This document shows positions 1 to 11,351 of a stretch of DNA of 64,000 nt, piece by piece. The notes under the pieces are model-generated. The model saw nothing but the letters and a program-made list of their open reading frames with translations, did no database searches and was not told the DNA's origin. Position 1 is the stretch's first letter. Each line of letters starts with the position of its first letter. The translations under genes and the position numbers were made by a program. The DNA comes from Toxotes chatareus (Eukaryota > Chordata > Actinopteri > Toxotidae): positions 15,289,017-15,353,016 of the forward strand of contig CM028891.1 in the NCBI GenBank assembly GCA_016801885.1, given 5' to 3'.

Positions 1-3000
1 CCAGTGCCAAACCAAAAGTTCCACTCAACTCACTACAGCTCAGTGTCAATTTTCACAGTCCGTGTGTTTTAACACTGAATTCACCTGAAATGAAGGTGCA
101 ACTGGAACAAACAGAAAAAGAAACCAGTTTCACAGTATTCTCCCCATCTGCAGTTTACGCATCTGGCACAGTTGTTTCCAAAAAAGAGAGGCTGATTGAG
201 GAACAGTGCATTTCACTGAGCTCCATCTTTAAAAGATGCAAATCTGTAGTGAGCTCTCAGGAGTTCTATGGGTATCTGTCTCAAGGAGGCTTTCAGTATG
301 GAGATGTCTTCCAGAATAAAGGGAACGTCCACTACGGAGAAGATCTCAAGGAGGCTTTTGCAGTTGTCTCAGTTCCAGAGGAGCTACGATCTCAATTGCA
401 TGACTACTGCATTCATCCCATTGTTTTGGATTTTCTGATGCAGCTCCTCCCAGTTACAGTTGAGCACATTTTTGCTGGTAGGCCAGGCTTTCCTGCCAAA
501 ATAGGCAGTTTGACAGTGTTTGAACCCTTGCAAGATGAGATGATTGTCTATCTGAGAGCAATTGATGTGGGCATTGATCACTTTGAGGTTTGTGGTTGCT
601 TTGCAGATAGAGAGGGCAGAATTTTGGTTGAGGTTAAGCATGTGGTAATCAAGTATCTTGGCAGTTCCTCTCATGTGGTTGAGGAGTACTTCTATCACAA
701 TGCCTTCAGTGTCATCCCTGAATGCATCACATCCGCTCCTCCTCCTAGGGCCTTGGTCTTCTGTGATTGTGTGGGGATCTCGAAAGGCCTGCAGCAACAT
801 TTGGACTCGAGATCTAAATATATTTCCCTCACACATGCCAAAGATATCTTGAGCTATGGCTTCCCCTCTCTCTTGGCAAAACTCAATATCAAAGATATTG
901 AGCATAACTTTGATGAGGTCTTATTTTTGTGGGGCAAAGAAAACATTACATCACTGGCACCTGATGTTGTCCTGCAGAATTTGGTGAACTACTGTGAGAT
1001 TTTCCGCCAAATAGTCCTTGAGCTCAAGAGAATTAACTTCCCAAACTCCATTCGAGCAGTAACCTACTGTTCATCTGATATCACTGTAGACCACATTAGT
1101 CCAGGTTTTGCTCTTGCTGGTATGACAAGATCATTCGCTGCAGAGATACCAGATCTTTTGTTTCAGCTGATTGACATAAGCACTGTGTTTGCTAAAGACA
1201 TTGCAGCTCTTTCTGAGGTCCTACAATCATGTCCTTGTAGTAAGTACCCAGAGTTGGTGGTAAAAGATGGGCTGATTTGGAAACCTTCCATAGTCCGCAC
1301 CCCACTTGAAATCACTGACAGTTCAGGGGGCATTTTTACCTCTACAATGTCTGAGCCCTGTGTCCTTCAGACTGCTGATGCACATAAGATTACTCAAGTA
1401 AGTGCGGTTCACTTTGACGAAGGCTCCCAGCCCATCAGTGACACATCAGTTGAAATTCAGCCCAGTAAGATATGCATTCATTCATCTGATTACTTCCCTG
1501 TCAGTGCTTCCCATTTGAAATTTGGCAAGACACTGTACTGGAACAAACACTCTACACAGAATCACAAGCTACTGGCTCTTGATTTCAGTGGTACAGTTAC
1601 AGCAGTTGGAAAAGATGTCAAGAAACTCAAAGTGGGAGACCACATTGCTTCCTGTTATCCTGTGGTGGCAGCCAGCAAGGTCAGAGTTCCAGAGGATGCA
1701 TGCTACAGCACCAAACGATTCCCATTCCTTCGCAAAACGCCTTGTGTTTCCTACTTTGTGCTAGCATGGGAAATCCTGCATCGAGCTTTGCCCAGACCCA
1801 AACATCATCTAGGAATCATATCTTCTGTCCCTGACTCTGCTCTGATGAAAGTCCTGGCACTTTCTTCTTACAAATCAGGCTGGAATGTGGTTGTTGGAAC
1901 ACAGTGCAATGGCTCTTTTGTAGATGTCAATAAAATGGATGCATTTGTCATCCTGCCCCCATTTGATGAGTCCCTAATTGAGAAAATTTGTAATTTTCCA
2001 GGGGTCCAACATGTTGTCATCATCTGTGAATCTCAGATGCAGGGATTGCTTGCTTGGGATGTGTTCCACACTGTAAAGGAAAGTGTTCATGTACAGACAA
2101 TTCAGATGCCAGTCATTTTGCAAAAGGGATCCTTGAGAGCACAAAGACCACACATTTATCACTGGCTCAAGTCCATGAACTTGAGCATGAAATTTGCTCT
2201 TGAAAGTTTTACTTTTCAGAGTGTGAAATCTGACAGCATCAAGAAACTTCATTTGGAGAAACCAGAATCATACTTCAACTCAAAGAAAGTGACTGTTGTC
2301 GCTCTGGAAAAAGATGTCAGCAGTGCTCTGTCTGAGATTCCATTGCTCCCAACAAAAAAGCAACTTTTCCGAAAGAGAGCAGTGTACATAGTGGCAGGTG
2401 GTCTTTCTGGTCTGGGCTTTGAAACTGTCAAGTTCATCTCACAAAGAGGGGCAGAGTGTGTTGTCATACTCTCCAGGAGCAAGCCTACACCAGATGTGCA
2501 GCAAGAACTGCACAATATAGAGAAACAATGTGGAAACTGCATCACTAGCATGAAGTGTGACATATCTGTCTCTGAGCATGTGCACAAGGCAATGGATGTC
2601 ATCAGCCAGAATTTCCCCACTTGTCCAGTTAGAGGAGTGTTTCACAGTGCAGTTGTCTTGCATGACGGGCTGATTGAGACACTTGACAGATCGCTCTATG
2701 AGAAAGTTCTCAAACCAAAAGTAAATGGTGCACTAAATTTGCACCATGCAACACTGCACTGTCCATTAGACTACTTTGTGTGTTACTCCTCCATCTCCGC
2801 TTTTCTGGGAAATGCATCACAAACAAACTATGCAGCAGCCAACACATTCCTCGACATGTTCTGTCAGTACAGGCGCAAACTTGGGCTACCTGGGCAGTCT
2901 ATCAACTGGGGAGCTTTGAACCTCGGCCTCCTCTTGAACAAGGAACATTTTCAACGATTTCTGGAGGCAAAAGGGATGATGGTGTTGCATGTGGCTGAAA

Positions 3001-3497
3001 TTCATAAAAGTTTGGAGCAATGCCTTGAGCTCAATCGACCCCAACAGGCTGTTTGCAGGTTTCACTTCAGAAACATCAGGTACAACATCCTCTCTCAAAA
3101 TGCCGCCTTGACCATGCGTCTGTCCGCGTTAGTTGAGGAGGCATTCCAGAAATCCAGGGAGACAGATTCTCAAACTAAACAAGTTGAATCTGTCTCACCA
3201 AAAGAGTATGTCATCTCTCTTCTTAGTGAGACCATTGGCATGGATCAGAGTGAACTGAAAGATGAATCACCTCTCTCATCCTTGGGCATTGACTCCATGC
3301 AGGCCATGACACTGCAGAATCTGATCTTTCAAGAGAGAAGTGTGAATGTGCCTTTGGTGAAACTGTTGGATCCCAATGCCACACTGTCAACAGTGGTAGC
3401 TATACTGAGTGAAGCAGCTGATGGTGAAAATGTCGGTGATAACCTTGTCACCAGTAACTCCACTGAAGACGTGGAGGATCTTTCAACCAGACTGTAA
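1..3497 (+). CDS. Animal type I polyketide synthase, C-terminal part (5' end outside window)
   Basis: The reading frame is open from the left edge (codons in register with position 3) to the stop at 3495-3497. The first Met codon, at 90, is internal: codons 3-89 already align with the dehydratase of the neighbouring PKS. Domains in order: C-terminal part of the DH with the HPIVLDFLMQ motif (about 411-440); the structural half of the ketoreductase; an enoylreductase-like segment (about 1480-1960) in which the glycine-rich nucleotide loop is replaced by GIISSVPDSALMKV; a catalytic KR with GGLSGLG (about 2397) and the Ser/Tyr/Asn set in SSISAF...NYAAAN (about 2790-2850); an ACP whose LGIDSM motif puts the phosphopantetheine Ser codon at 3294-3296. 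No thioesterase follows, only an acidic tail of about 40 residues. The whole stretch is one exon, as in its neighbour. The family is the fish/bird PKS related to animal fatty acid synthase. Which named fish PKS it matches cannot be decided here. Confidence 0.93.
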   Translation, partial: SAKPKVPLNSLQLSVNFHSPCVLTLNSPEMKVQLEQTEKETSFTVFSPSAVYASGTVVSKKERLIEEQCISLSSIFKRCKSVVSSQEFYGYLSQGGFQYGDVFQNKGNVHYGEDLKEAFAVVSVPEELRSQLHDYCIHPIVLDFLMQLLPVTVEHIFAGRPGFPAKIGSLTVFEPLQDEMIVYLRAIDVGIDHFEVCGCFADREGRILVEVKHVVIKYLGSSSHVVEEYFYHNAFSVIPECITSAPPPRALVFCDCVGISKGLQQHLDSRSKYISLTHAKDILSYGFPSLLAKLNIKDIEHNFDEVLFLWGKENITSLAPDVVLQNLVNYCEIFRQIVLELKRINFPNSIRAVTYCSSDITVDHISPGFALAGMTRSFAAEIPDLLFQLIDISTVFAKDIAALSEVLQSCPCSKYPELVVKDGLIWKPSIVRTPLEITDSSGGIFTSTMSEPCVLQTADAHKITQVSAVHFDEGSQPISDTSVEIQPSKICIHSSDYFPVSASHLKFGKTLYWNKHSTQNHKLLALDFSGTVTAVGKDVKKLKVGDHIASCYPVVAASKVRVPEDACYSTKRFPFLRKTPCVSYFVLAWEILHRALPRPKHHLGIISSVPDSALMKVLALSSYKSGWNVVVGTQCNGSFVDVNKMDAFVILPPFDESLIEKICNFPGVQHVVIICESQMQGLLAWDVFHTVKESVHVQTIQMPVILQKGSLRAQRPHIYHWLKSMNLSMKFALESFTFQSVKSDSIKKLHLEKPESYFNSKKVTVVALEKDVSSALSEIPLLPTKKQLFRKRAVYIVAGGLSGLGFETVKFISQRGAECVVILSRSKPTPDVQQELHNIEKQCGNCITSMKCDISVSEHVHKAMDVISQNFPTCPVRGVFHSAVVLHDGLIETLDRSLYEKVLKPKVNGALNLHHATLHCPLDYFVCYSSISAFLGNASQTNYAAANTFLDMFCQYRRKLGLPGQSINWGALNLGLLLNKEHFQRFLEAKGMMVLHVAEIHKSLEQCLELNRPQQAVCRFHFRNIRYNILSQNAALTMRLSALVEEAFQKSRETDSQTKQVESVSPKEYVISLLSETIGMDQSELKDESPLSSLGIDSMQAMTLQNLIFQERSVNVPLVKLLDPNATLSTVVAILSEAADGENVGDNLVTSNSTEDVEDLSTRL

Positions 3498-3963
3498 AAA
3501 TGTCAGTGGCAAAAAATGTAAATAGCATCACTGATCAGAGCATTTTAATACTGGAATAGTAGAAAATGTAGTTTTTTTTTTTTCATTCAGTAGAAGGCTT
3601 ATGATGGCCATTGCAGCACAACAGCATTATTATGTTAATGCCACATGTTTGCATATTTTGCATTTTGACATTTTTTGTTGTTTTTTTGTTTTAATCGTAA
3701 ATGGTTGGCCTTGGTTATTGTTTTGGTTCATTTTGGTATTGTAGTTTTATACTGTTTTACATTTTTATCACATTTTGGGAGACTTGCCCAATTCTGAGTG
3801 TTTTGTATCACATTTGTATTCATTATACTTATTGATATGTTCATAATGAAAATATAAAGTCAGCATAACAAAAGAATATAAAATGTACGCAATGTAGTGT
3901 TTTTAATGTATACAGTGAATAATTTATATAGAATATGTACTATTAAGATACTTTTTGTATTAT

Positions 3964-3969
3964 TTTATT
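3964..3969 (-). terminator. Candidate polyadenylation signal of minus-strand PKS
   Basis: TTTATT on the plus strand is AATAAA on the minus strand, about 520 bases after the stop at 4486. It is the best canonical hexamer seen, but it would put the 3' end inside the 3' flank of the convergent gene. Confidence 0.3.
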
Positions 3970-4099
3970 AATTTTCAATACATTTTAATATTTAAAGTTC
4001 ATCTGTAAAATTTTCTGTCTGTGACAGGGCACAATACACACAATTCTTCATTTTCAATTGGGAGTTTGTCTGTAACCAAAGAATTTCCCTACGGGGATT

Positions 4100-4105
4100 A
4101 ATAAA
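4100..4105 (+). terminator. Candidate polyadenylation signal of plus-strand PKS
   Basis: This is a canonical AATAAA about 600 bases after the stop, inside the stretch tttccctacggggattaata. I recall similar stretches recurring in fish 3' UTRs, so it may have come in with a repeat tail. Confidence 0.4.
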
Positions 4106-4485
4106 GTTTTTCTGATACAGATTCATTAATTCAGTAATCTAGTGTTTACACCAATGTTTCCCTACTAAAGCAAAATTACATCACAATCAAATTTTTTATG
4201 TAAAACTATAAGCTGTCAATCAACAAACGGTTTTTACCATACCCAGAAAATATAAGAGTAGCCCACTGAAAATCCGTTATTGTACAGATCTTCAACAGAG
4301 AACTTGTCAGCAGCATAAATATACACATTAAATAGAAATCAGAAAGTAGCACAGCGCTGTATACAAACATCTGTTACTGAGCCAAAACATCAGTGAAAAA
4401 GAAATGATAAAATATGTTTACTTACTCTTACTCACTCATACTTCTTACTCATCTCTCAAACTATTCTTTGACTTAATGCATGAAA

Positions 4486-7400
4486 TTATCCCTTGTTCAT
4501 TACAATAGTCATCAAAGTGGCCAGTGTACTGTTAGGGTCCAGTATTCTCACCAAAGGTACATTCACTCCTGTCTCCTGGAAAATCTTGTTCTGAAGAGTC
4601 ATGGCCAACATCGAGTCAATGCCCAGTGCACTGAGAGCAGAGCCATCATCCAGCTCATCTACACTAACATCACTTATGTTGCTGACAATAATTCTCACAC
4701 TTTCATGTGTGGAGGGTGAATGCTGAACTTTAGGTTCATTACTTGTGTCCTCTTTGAGCTCCACTTCCACTAAAGCTGACAGACGTGATCTGAGAGATGC
4801 ATTTTGGGAGAGAACATGAATGTTAAGATTTTCGAAGTTGAACTTGCAAATGACCTGCTGTGGCCTGTTCATCAAAAGACACTTTTCAAGTGCTTCATGA
4901 ACCTCACACACATCCATTATCATCATCCCTTTTTCCTCTAAGAACTTCTGGAAATGGTCTTTGTTCAGCAAAAGACCAAGGTTCAGAGGACCCCAGTTGA
5001 TGGACTGTCCAGCAAGCCCAAGGTTTCTCCGATAGTGACAGAATCTGTCAAGGAAAGAATTGGCTGCTGCGTAGTTACATTGTGAGGCATTGCCAATGAA
5101 TGAAGAGATGGAGGAGTAGCACACAAAGTAGTCAAGTTTGTTGTGGAGTGTTGAATAGTGAAGATTTAGAGCCCCGCTCACTTTGGGCTGCAGCACCTTT
5201 CGGAAGAGAGATTCATCAAGGGTTTCAATCAGTGCATCGTGTAACACTGCAGCGCTGTGAAAAACTCCTTTGACTGGACAAGGAGAGAATCTTTGTTCAA
5301 TCGCTGACATTGCATCCACTACCTGCATCAACACAGAAACATCACATGGGACATTTATGATAGCAACCCCATATCTTTTCTGGAGGAGTTCCATTTCAAA
5401 CAGCATTTCATCTGTCAGAGTTCTCCTGGACAGTGTTGCAATACAACCTCCACCATTATGGGCGATGAACTTTACCGTCTCAAGTCCCAAACCAGAAAGG
5501 CCTCCAGTTACAATGTAAACGCAGCTTTGTTTAAAAAGTTTTCCAGGCCTGGTGAGCAAAGGGATATCAGATACTGGAAAATGAGATTCTCCATGACCTA
5601 AAACCACCTGCCACACTGTTTTTGTGGTGAAATAAGACTCAGACTCTACATCGGTCTGAGGCTCTTTTGTGCTTTGAAATATCTCTCTTTTCAAAGGTAG
5701 AGATACTGAATCAAAGCCTAATGACATTAGCCAATTTGAGATATTCCTGTTCAGTACTTGTAGATTGGCTCTCTGGAGAACATTAGCTACATCAAGTTTA
5801 TGTACATGCATGCGTTCACTCTTTGATGCAAACATGTTTGCTGAGAGTGAGGATGACATGTGACTGCTGCATACAAAAATAATGTGTCTCTCAAAGCCAC
5901 CACTGTCTTGTATTTCCTGCCAAGAGTGATCAAATGGGGGCAGAAAAACAAATGCATGACTCAGAGGTGCTCCTCTGAAATGCGACTGACAGGAAACATT
6001 CCAGCCTGACCTGTTTGCTGTCAGAGCTAACACTTTTATCAGAGCAGATGCTGAGTTAGAGGAGACAATGGCCAGCTTCCTGTGCTGCTGTTTTACTTTA
6101 GTCAGCTTTCTCTGCAGGATCTCCCATGCCAGTATGAAGTAAGACACACATGGAGTCTCTTTCAGAAATGGGAGTCTCTTCGTACTGTAGCACACAGCCT
6201 CAGGGATTCTAATCTTCCCCTTGGAAGCAACTGGATAACATGAAGCAATATGATCTCCCACTCTTAGATTATGAACATCTTCCCCAACAGCTGTGACGAT
6301 GCCACTAAAATCTAAAACCAGAAGCTTGTGATTCTGAGACGCGTGCTGGTTCCAATACATTGTCTTGCTGAAGTTTAAATGTGAAGTGGTGACAGGAAAA
6401 TAATCAGATGAGTGCACGCACGCGTTGGTTAGCTGAATCTCAACTGACTTCTCTTGGATAGGATTTACATTTGTGTTGTAGGGGATGGCAGACAAGTGAG
6501 TCATTCTGTAAGAATCAGTTGTCTGTAGAACAAAGTTGCTCGGATACACTGACTGCATATCACTTTCACATAGAGCCTTGTCCTTCACTGGGGTCCGTGC
6601 TATTCTTGTTGCTGTTGCCTGCCCTTTGCCAATCATGACCTCTTGTTGTTTGCACGTGTTAATTACATGAACCAACGTTTGAATGTCTTCACTGGTCACT
6701 GAAGCAAGGTCAATCAGCTGAAAAGAAGGACCTGCCATCTCTGCTGCACATGCCCTTGTCATACCGGACAGCACAAAACCTGGACTGATATGGTCCACAG
6801 TCATTTCTGTCGATCTGTATGTTATAACACGGACAGTGCAAGACGGTCTTCTTTCTTTCAAGACTAATACAATCTGGCGATAGAGCTCACAGCAAGTAAC
6901 CAAGCTCTCCAGGGTCTGCTCAGATGACAAGTGACTGAGGTTCTTTACACCCCATATGAAGAGAACATTTTCCAAATCCATGTTAGTGCTAAGTGAGCGA
7001 AACATTAAATCTCGAAGTTGCTCAGACATCCAATAGTCTCTGCTCTCCACAACAACTGACTCTGGGTGTAAGTATGGCCTAAGTCTTTCAGTAATACAAA
7101 GTTTGTCTTCAAAAACGATTGCTTTTATTTTATAATTTTGTAAATCTCTCTGGTCAGGAATTGTAATTATTTCATTGTGAAAGAACCGTGACTGAAGAAC
7201 AGTTGAGCAATTGCCCAAAAATGAGATCCTCACTTTCTTAAGTTCCACTAGTACCTTCCCCTCTGTGGTAGAGAAGCAACCACACACTTCAAGGAAGTCA
7301 GGGGTCTCTTGAGTTGCTCGTAAATACATGACCATTTTCTCTTGTAGTGGTCCTGAAATGGCAATACAGCCTATAGCTGAGGGGAATCCCTGTTTGGCTG

Positions 7401-10400
7401 TTAGCTGTCCAATAGCCACCACTGCAGTCATTTGCAGGAAATAATCCAACAATACAGGGTGGATGAAATAGTCATGAAGGTGTTTCAGAAGTTCTCCAGG
7501 GACTTGAATTTTTGTCACAGCTTCTTTGAATTCATCCCCAAAATGCACATCATTGAGCTGTTTGAAGACAGGGCCATATTCAAATCCTCCCTGAGAAAGA
7601 ATTGAATAAATCTCTTTTCTCTTCATAACCAATTTGCACCTTTTCCAGATCATGTTAAGGAAAATGGTTGGCTCCTCTAACAGTGGTTGACCATCTGTGC
7701 TCTGGTATGTGCCGGAGGCATGTGTTGTGACAGAAGACTGTATTTTAAAAGAGGCCTCATTCTCTGCATGCTCAAGTATTACTTTCAGCTGATGACAGTC
7801 TGAGCTGAGAGTAAACAGACTCTCAAATCTAACACTGAGCTGGAGCAGAGAAACAGGTTTCTTTGGTTTTAAGCTCGCCATCACTGAGGCATAAGCAAAT
7901 TCGACATAAAATGCACCTGGCACAATGGAAATACCATTGTTTTTATGCTCCCAAAGATATGGTGCAGTCTCCGATGAGAGGTTGCACATGTACTCTTTGT
8001 TATCCAGCTTCACTTGGGATATGAGCATATGGGGAGAAAAAGCAGATAATTCATTACCTTTTCTCACAGCTTCAAAATTCAGTTCTTTCTTTGAGTCTTT
8101 GAACTGATAGATTGGAAGAGCTGTGGGCAATGTTTCATAACCCCTGTAGAGTTGATGCCAGTCCACATTTATGCCCAGTTCAAATACTTTTGCCAAGGTA
8201 GACAAGATTGTGTCATACTCTTTCTCGGGCTGCACAGAGGAAAGAACTATGGCATCATTTCCCAGAGTTTCATGTATGTTTCTTTGAAGAGCTCTACGAG
8301 GTCCAATCTCCACAAAGACCAAATTTTTCCTAGAAGGCTTATCTTTGGTGACAGCATGCAGTGTTTGTTCAAACAAAACAGGCTCTCTGATGTTCTTTGC
8401 CCAGTACTTGCCGGTGCTGAAGTCACCATGTGTATATCTGTCTGCAGTCACTGTTGAAAAAAGTTTGCATTCCATGTTGTTGGCATCTAAAAGACCTATC
8501 CTCCCCTCAATGTCATCTAATATATGATCCATCAAATGGCTATGGTAAGCCGCTGGAACATCCAAGATATGGAGGAAGAGGTTTTTATCTGTAAACAAAA
8601 TCTTCAGCCTGTCATGGAGGATGTCTATAGCATCTGATCCCCTGACAGAGTGCAGGACTGAGGGCTATTGAAAGCTGCCACACAAATTTTGCCAGAGAAG
8701 ACTTGAAGGATTTCTAAAACCTTTCCTACAGCCACATTACTCACCACAAGCATTTTCCCACCCATGACCTTGCTCTGAAGAGTACTGCGGTGGTACAATA
8801 CTTTAACAGCGTCTTCAAGAGACAGGAGGCCAGAACAGTGAGCTGCAGCAACCTCGCCTACAGAGTGTCCAAGAACAGCATCAGGTTTGACACCCCAGTG
8901 CTTTAGGAGAGTGGCGATGCCAACCTGAATTGCAAAAAGAAGAGGCTGAACAATATTTGGCTTGCTGAAATCAACATTATCAAGTTCACCAGCAAGCCAT
9001 TGACTGATGCTGGTACTTTTATGACTGTGGAAGAGACTTTCAACCTCTCTGACCTTATCTCTGAAAACAGGAGCCTCTCTCAGGAGCTGCTTGCACATAC
9101 CACTGAAGGCAACTCCATTCCCACAAAACACAAACACCACTTGGATGTCTGACTTTGTTGACTCAACTTTTGTTTTCAGTGCAGATGCCAGCTGGTGCTG
9201 TAAGTCTGAGAGGGAAGATGTTAGGAAGGCCTTCTTATATTTGTGTCTGCAGTGACTCCGTCCACATGCTGAGGTGTATGACAGTGCCTGTAAATCAACT
9301 GTTTGAGCATGGGAAAGCTTTTGATAGGTGTCAGTGAGGGATAGGATCAATGATTTCTCAGAGGCCGCAGATACTACAAAAAGTTTTGGACAGCCTTGTG
9401 GCATCTGTGTGACAACAGTGGTCTTTCTATACTCTCTTAAAATCACATGTGCATTTGTGCCTCCAAACCCAAAGCTGTTAATCCCGGCCAGCCTCTGTAA
9501 TGACCCATTTGTCTCCCATCTTTCAACTTTACATGGAATGTTTACATTAAGAGCTTTTACATCTACACTTGCACTTTCTTCAGAGTAGAAAACTGTGGGA
9601 ACAATGGTCTCATGCTTCATCATTAGGAGAACCTTAATGAGTCCAGCCACTCCAGCTGCAGATTCTGTGTGTCCAATGTTACCTTTCACAGAGCCAATCT
9701 GCAGGATCTCTGAACCGGGAGGTCTGGCTTTAGCAATGGCGTTTGAGATGCTTCCTGCCTCTGTTGGGTCTCCGACTGGAGTTCCAGTTCCATGTGCCTC
9801 TATGTACTGGACATTCGCAAGGTCAGACTCAGAGTAGATTCTTTGCAGCAGCTCCTCTTGTTGTGTCATGGAGGGTTTGGTGATCGGAGTGACTGAGTGT
9901 CCATCTTGGTTGACGGCTGTTTTGCTGATGATGCCCCATATTTTGTTGTAGTCTTTTACAGCCTTTACACAAGAAGTCAAATCATTAGTGGGGCAGCTAT
10001 TACCTGTACTTACCATAAAATGACTGTAACAAAACAAAATAAACACAATAATGTTCTTACATTTTTCAGAGGTTTCAGGAGTACAACCCCGCAGCCCTCT
10101 CCTCTACCATAGCCATCTGTTCTGCTGGAGAAAGGTCTGCTGGTCCCTTCAGGCGAGATCATCTTTGCCTTGCTGAGAGCAACAAACACTCTTGGCTCTA
10201 TGATACAGTTGACACCGCCACACAAAGCCATCTCACAGTCTCCTAGGTGAAAAAGAGAATGAAAGGAAACATGGGATATTTAAATATAATGCCTTGATAG
10301 GCTCGCTTACAGGTATGACATTTGTGGGGAAAAGGGAACCAAATACCTTGCTTTATAGCCTGGCAGGCTAAATGTAGAGCCACCAAAGATGAGGAACAGG

Positions 10401-11207
10401 CACTGTCAATGGCAAATGAAGGGCCAGTGAGATTAAAAGTGAAGGAAATTCTATTGGCAGCCACACTCATGGCTGTCCCAGTGCCGTTGTAGTGGGATAT
10501 TGTAGTGGGACCGTTACTTCTGAGAATCTCGTAATCTCTATTCATAAGACCTGCAACACAACAATCAAAGTAGATTACAATTTATGTCATTAAATTGTGT
10601 TTGGAATTTTAATTGTATCATAGGACAATAGTTCTCACCTATGTAAACTCCAGTTCTGCTTCCACTGATGCTTTCCATAGCAATTCCTGCATCTTCTAAT
10701 GCCCTGTATGTGCACTGAAGGAGTAGCTTCTGCTGGGGGTCCATGAAATCAGCTTCTGCCTCAGTGATGCCAAAAAACTTGTGATCAAACTCATTAAACC
10801 TAGAAATAAAAATAAATAATAACAAATCTATCAAAATCCAAACATCTCTCAAGAAAAGGACTAACATTTTATCTGTCTACACAGGTGTGATGCTTACCCT
10901 TCTATAAGAGCTGCTTTGGTTGTTTGTGTCTTTCCAGGTTTGTTATCATCTGCATTATACCAAAAAGTGCTGTCAAACCTTTCTGCTGGAATATCTACTG
11001 CACAGTTCTTTCCTTCCAATAGAACCCTCCAGAAATTCTCCAACCCCTCACCTAAAACAGAATAAGCCACAGTAACAATAATTTCTCTTGAATGAAGACA
11101 ACTAGGAAAACACCAACACTGCAACAGTGTCATAATTAAGTCGTACCTCCAGGGAAATTGCATCCAATCCCAATGACAGCTATGTCATCCTCTAGGTCTT
11201 CCATCAT
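4486..11207 (-). CDS. Animal type I polyketide synthase, complete gene with one frameshift
   Basis: Six coding exons (minus strand): 11207-11147, 11051-10898, 10799-10639, 10550-10347, 10242-10061 and 9962-4486. All introns are GT-AG and the phases agree. The sum is 6,239 nt, one base short of a 2,079-aa frame. The start reads MMEDLEDDIAVIGIGC, the usual KS N-terminus. Domains with approximate residues: KS with Cys177 (DSACSSS), His311 (EAHGTG) and His352 (KGNIGHTE); AT with Ser about 621 (GHSVGE); DH with HKNNGISIVP (about 925) and HPVLLDYFLQ; structural KR half; ER-like segment (from about 1440) without its glycine loop; KR with GGLSGLG (about 1742) and SSISSF...NYAAAN; ACP with LGIDSM (Ser about 2036). 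There is no thioesterase. A one-base deletion near 8635, inside the AT, would stop translation at about residue 699, yet the frame beyond it is open for over 1,370 codons. The gene is therefore either very recently broken or intact with an assembly error. It is convergent with the other PKS. Confidence 0.93.
8630..8640 (-). other. Single-base frameshift in the AT domain of the minus-strand PKS
   Basis: Upstream the frame reads SCTLSGD, ending with a GAT codon at 8639-8637. Downstream the frame resumes with GAT GCT ATA GAC (D A I D) from 8634. Only two bases (8636-8635) lie where one codon belongs. Without correction the frame reaches TAG at 8627-8625. Homologous AT domains have a SGD-x-D-type stretch here, so loss of one base is the simplest reading. 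Confidence 0.85.
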
Positions 11208-11250
11208 TTCTTTGAGATGGTAGTGATGTTTTTCTGGAGATTTTGTTGCT

Positions 11251-11289
11251 TTATTCTAAAAGCCAAAGAGAAAATTCAAGCCTCTCCAT
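11251..11289 (-). other. Possible 12-codon uORF in the PKS 5' leader
   Basis: An ATG at 11289 opens a short frame (MERLEFSLWLLE) ending in TAA at 11253-11251, 43 bases before the PKS start codon at 11207 and in another frame. It lies downstream of the TATA-like box, so it would be in the leader if that promoter is used. A tttag just before 11250 could instead be a splice acceptor for a 5' UTR exon. Confidence 0.35.
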
Positions 11290-11351
11290 AGTGAAGCTCA
11301 ATGTTCAGTGCTGGTTGCTGTCTTTGGTCAGAACTAGTGCTGCAGCACCCT

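Larger units (their letters stand above)
3498..4485. other. PKS-PKS intergenic region, shared 3' flanks
   Basis: These 988 AT-rich bases separate the two convergent PKS stop codons. I see no further gene. An AATAAA at 4100-4105 could end the plus-strand transcript. A TTTATT at 3964-3969 is AATAAA on the minus strand and could end the other transcript. If both are used, the two 3' UTRs overlap by over 100 bases. Confidence 0.6.

Noticed and set aside
384..905. 173-codon minus-strand open frame
   Set aside because: It lies antisense within the plus-strand PKS exon and has no homology I recognise. It is a shadow frame.
4480..4719. Open frame on the plus strand over the PKS 3' end
   Set aside because: It is antisense to the ACP region of the minus-strand PKS, with no domain or splice context.
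8573..8598. ATG at 8598 as the start of a separate gene
   Set aside because: The frame is open upstream to about 8634 and continues the AT domain. The break is a one-base frameshift, not a gene boundary.
10007..10046. ATG at 10046 as the start of a separate 473-aa KS-AT protein
   Set aside because: The first residues read through intron sequence. Phase and homology show a splice acceptor at 9963, and the true start is at 11207.
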